DNA of 64,000 nucleotides from Janibacter sp. HTCC2649 (GTDB taxonomy: Bacteria; Actinomycetota; Actinomycetes; Actinomycetales; Dermatophilaceae): contig NZ_CH672413.1 of assembly GCF_000152705.1 (NCBI RefSeq), positions 4,128,804 through 4,192,803 of the forward strand, read 5' to 3'. The notes beneath the pieces are model-generated. The model was not told the origin of the DNA. It ran no database searches and saw nothing but the letters and a program-made list of their open reading frames with translations. Numbering within the stretch: position 1 is the stretch's first letter; every line of letters starts with the position of its first letter. Made by a program: the position numbers and the translations under genes. This document shows, in pieces, positions 62,767 to 64,000 of the stretch.

Positions 62767-64000
62767 ATGGCCGTCAACTTCGTGGACCGCGTCGTCCTGA
62801 ACGTCGCGGCCGGTGACGGTGGGCACGGCGTGGCCTCGGTCAAGCGCGAGAAGTTCAAGCCCCTCGGCGGACCCGACGGTGGCAACGGCGGCAAGGGTGG
62901 CTCGGTCGTCCTGCGGGTCGACCCGCAGTCGACGACCCTGCTCGACTACCACCACACCCCGCACCGTCGCGCCCCCAACGGCAAGCCCGGTGGCGGCGAC
63001 GAGCGCAACGGTGGCGACGGAGGCGACCTCGTCCTGCCCGTGCCGGAGGGCACGGTCGTCAAGAACGCAGCCGGCGACATCCTCGCCGACCTCGTGGGGC
63101 ACGACGCCGAGTTCGTCGTTGCTGCGGGTGGTCGTGGGGGACTGGGCAACAAGCAGCTCGCGTCCGCACGCCGCGTGGCTCCGGGCTTCGCCCTTCTCGG
63201 TGAGCCCGGCGAAACCCTCGAGATCGTCCTCGAGCTCAAGTCCCTCGCCGACGTCGCCCTCATCGGCTTCCCGAGCGCCGGCAAGTCCTCGCTCGTGTCG
63301 GTCGTGAGTGCGGCCAAGCCCAAGATCGCCGACTACCCGTTCACGACGCTCATCCCCAACCTCGGTGTCGTCACCGCGGGCAGCATGCGCTACACGATCG
63401 CCGACGTCCCCGGTCTCATCCCCGGCGCGAGCGAGGGCAAGGGTCTCGGCCTGGAGTTCCTCCGCCACGTCGAGCGCTGCTCGGTCCTCGTGCACGTCGT
63501 CGACTGCGCGACCCTGGAGTCCAACCGCGACCCGATGAGCGACCTCGACGTCATCGAGGCCGAGCTCGCGGCCTATGTCCCCGACGACAGCCTCGGCGGT
63601 CGTCCGTTGTCCGAGCGCACCCGCATCGTCGTCCTCAACAAGGCCGATGTCCCCGATGCCCGCGACCTGGCCGAGATGGTCAAGCCCGACCTCGAGGCCC
63701 GCGGGCTCGAGGTGCACATCGTCAGCGCCGTCGCCCACACCGGGCTCAAGGAGCTGACCTTCTCGCTCGCGAACCACGTCACCGAGGCCCGCAAGGAGAT
63801 GGAGGCGCTGGTGGTCGAGCGGCCCCGCGCCATCGTGCGCCCCAAGGCCGTCGACGACACCGGCTTCACGGTCCGCAAGGAGAACACGCCTGACGGTGAG
63901 GTCTTCCGGGTCCAGGGCGATCGCCCGACCCGCTGGATCCACCAGACCGACTTCTCCAACGACGAGGCCGTGGGCTACCTCGCCGACCGGCTCAGCCGTC
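62767..64000 (+). CDS. obgE: Obg family GTPase, 3' end outside the window
   Basis: ObgE is an essential GTPase in ribosome assembly. The 411 residues present have the glycine-rich Obg domain ([16 protein letters not shown] near 36), the G domain (GFPSAGKSS near 167, [20 protein letters not shown] near 214, NKAD near 292) and the start of the actinobacterial C-terminal OCT domain. It follows rplU-rpmA as expected. The gene continues past base 64,000 without a stop. Confidence 0.95.
   Translation, partial: MAVNFVDRVVLNVAAGDGGHGVASVKREKFKPLGGPDGGNGGKGGSVVLRVDPQSTTLLDYHHTPHRRAPNGKPGGGDERNGGDGGDLVLPVPEGTVVKNAAGDILADLVGHDAEFVVAAGGRGGLGNKQLASARRVAPGFALLGEPGETLEIVLELKSLADVALIGFPSAGKSSLVSVVSAAKPKIADYPFTTLIPNLGVVTAGSMRYTIADVPGLIPGASEGKGLGLEFLRHVERCSVLVHVVDCATLESNRDPMSDLDVIEAELAAYVPDDSLGGRPLSERTRIVVLNKADVPDARDLAEMVKPDLEARGLEVHIVSAVAHTGLKELTFSLANHVTEARKEMEALVVERPRAIVRPKAVDDTGFTVRKENTPDGEVFRVQGDRPTRWIHQTDFSNDEAVGYLADRLSR

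Noticed and set aside
1-64000. CRISPR arrays, tRNA or rRNA genes
   Set aside because: I saw no regularly spaced repeats with spacers and no T-arm-like GGTTCGAATCC in a cloverleaf context.

Overview
The window is high-GC DNA (about 70% by eye) with GTG starts, frequent ATGA/GTGA 4-base overlaps, TANNNT -10 boxes close to start codons (leaderless transcripts), an actinobacterial gene order (rimP-nusA-ylxR-infB-rbfA-truB-ribF; radical SAM-DUF2344-rne-rplU-rpmA-obgE) and actinobacterial families. It is chromosomal DNA of an Actinomycetota member. A Micrococcales genus of the Intrasporangiaceae type is my best guess, but that is inference.

Region 1 (1-14.4 kb) is an aerobic cobalamin locus. The leftward operon cobG-cobH-cobIJ (CobI and CobJ fused) faces a riboswitch-controlled rightward pair, cobN and a bluB-cobT fusion. 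Farther right, cobQ-cobF run leftward, opposite a histidine phosphatase gene that may be the alpha-ribazole phosphatase. A secreted PNGase A-like glycoamidase and a pterin dehydratase-glyoxalase fusion are interleaved. CobG, CobF, CobN and BluB mark the oxygen-dependent route; cobM, cobL, cobK, cobB and the late assembly genes are not in the window.

Region 2 (14.5-35.2 kb) is metabolic and regulatory. It holds a membrane electron-transfer operon (ferric-reductase-like protein, FMN-binding protein and its flavin transferase ApbE), phzF, a YyaL-type protein, a TetR/quinone-reductase/hydrolase operon, an LLM oxidoreductase-hydrolase pair opposite a LysR gene, an SRPBCC/ArsR pair with clear operator palindromes, a Tat-exported molybdenum hydroxylase with its 2Fe-2S subunit, a C4-dicarboxylate carrier with its two-component system, a phosphotransferase and a lipoprotein.

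Region 3 (35.3-44.1 kb) is the translation cluster rimP-nusA-ylxR-infB-rbfA-truB-ribF followed by a RodA/FtsW-type gene. An intact IS481-family element (44,130-45,233) sits exactly at the rodA stop codon, with a TCTAGC target duplication that also supplies the transposase stop codon.

Region 4 (45.2-64 kb) has a TetR/DUF4442 pair, an acyl-CoA synthetase, an isoaspartyl methyltransferase and the B12-binding radical SAM gene. The usual partner of that gene (DUF2344) lies 6 kb away. The gap holds an accessory island: a GNAT gene, a frameshifted IS110-family element with a long non-coding end that could carry a bridge RNA, a VOC protein, a small membrane protein, a secreted endonuclease/phosphatase-fold protein, and an overlapping pair resembling type VII secretion substrates (EspC-like and WXG-containing). 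The conserved rne-rplU-rpmA-obgE block closes the window; obgE runs off the end.

Across the host DNA the 7-mer GGCATAC/GTATGCC occurs about 41 times, often forcing rare ATA or TAT codons, and I found none in either IS. Long near-perfect hairpins, some forming a repeat family, separate many genes and in one case lie inside a coding sequence.
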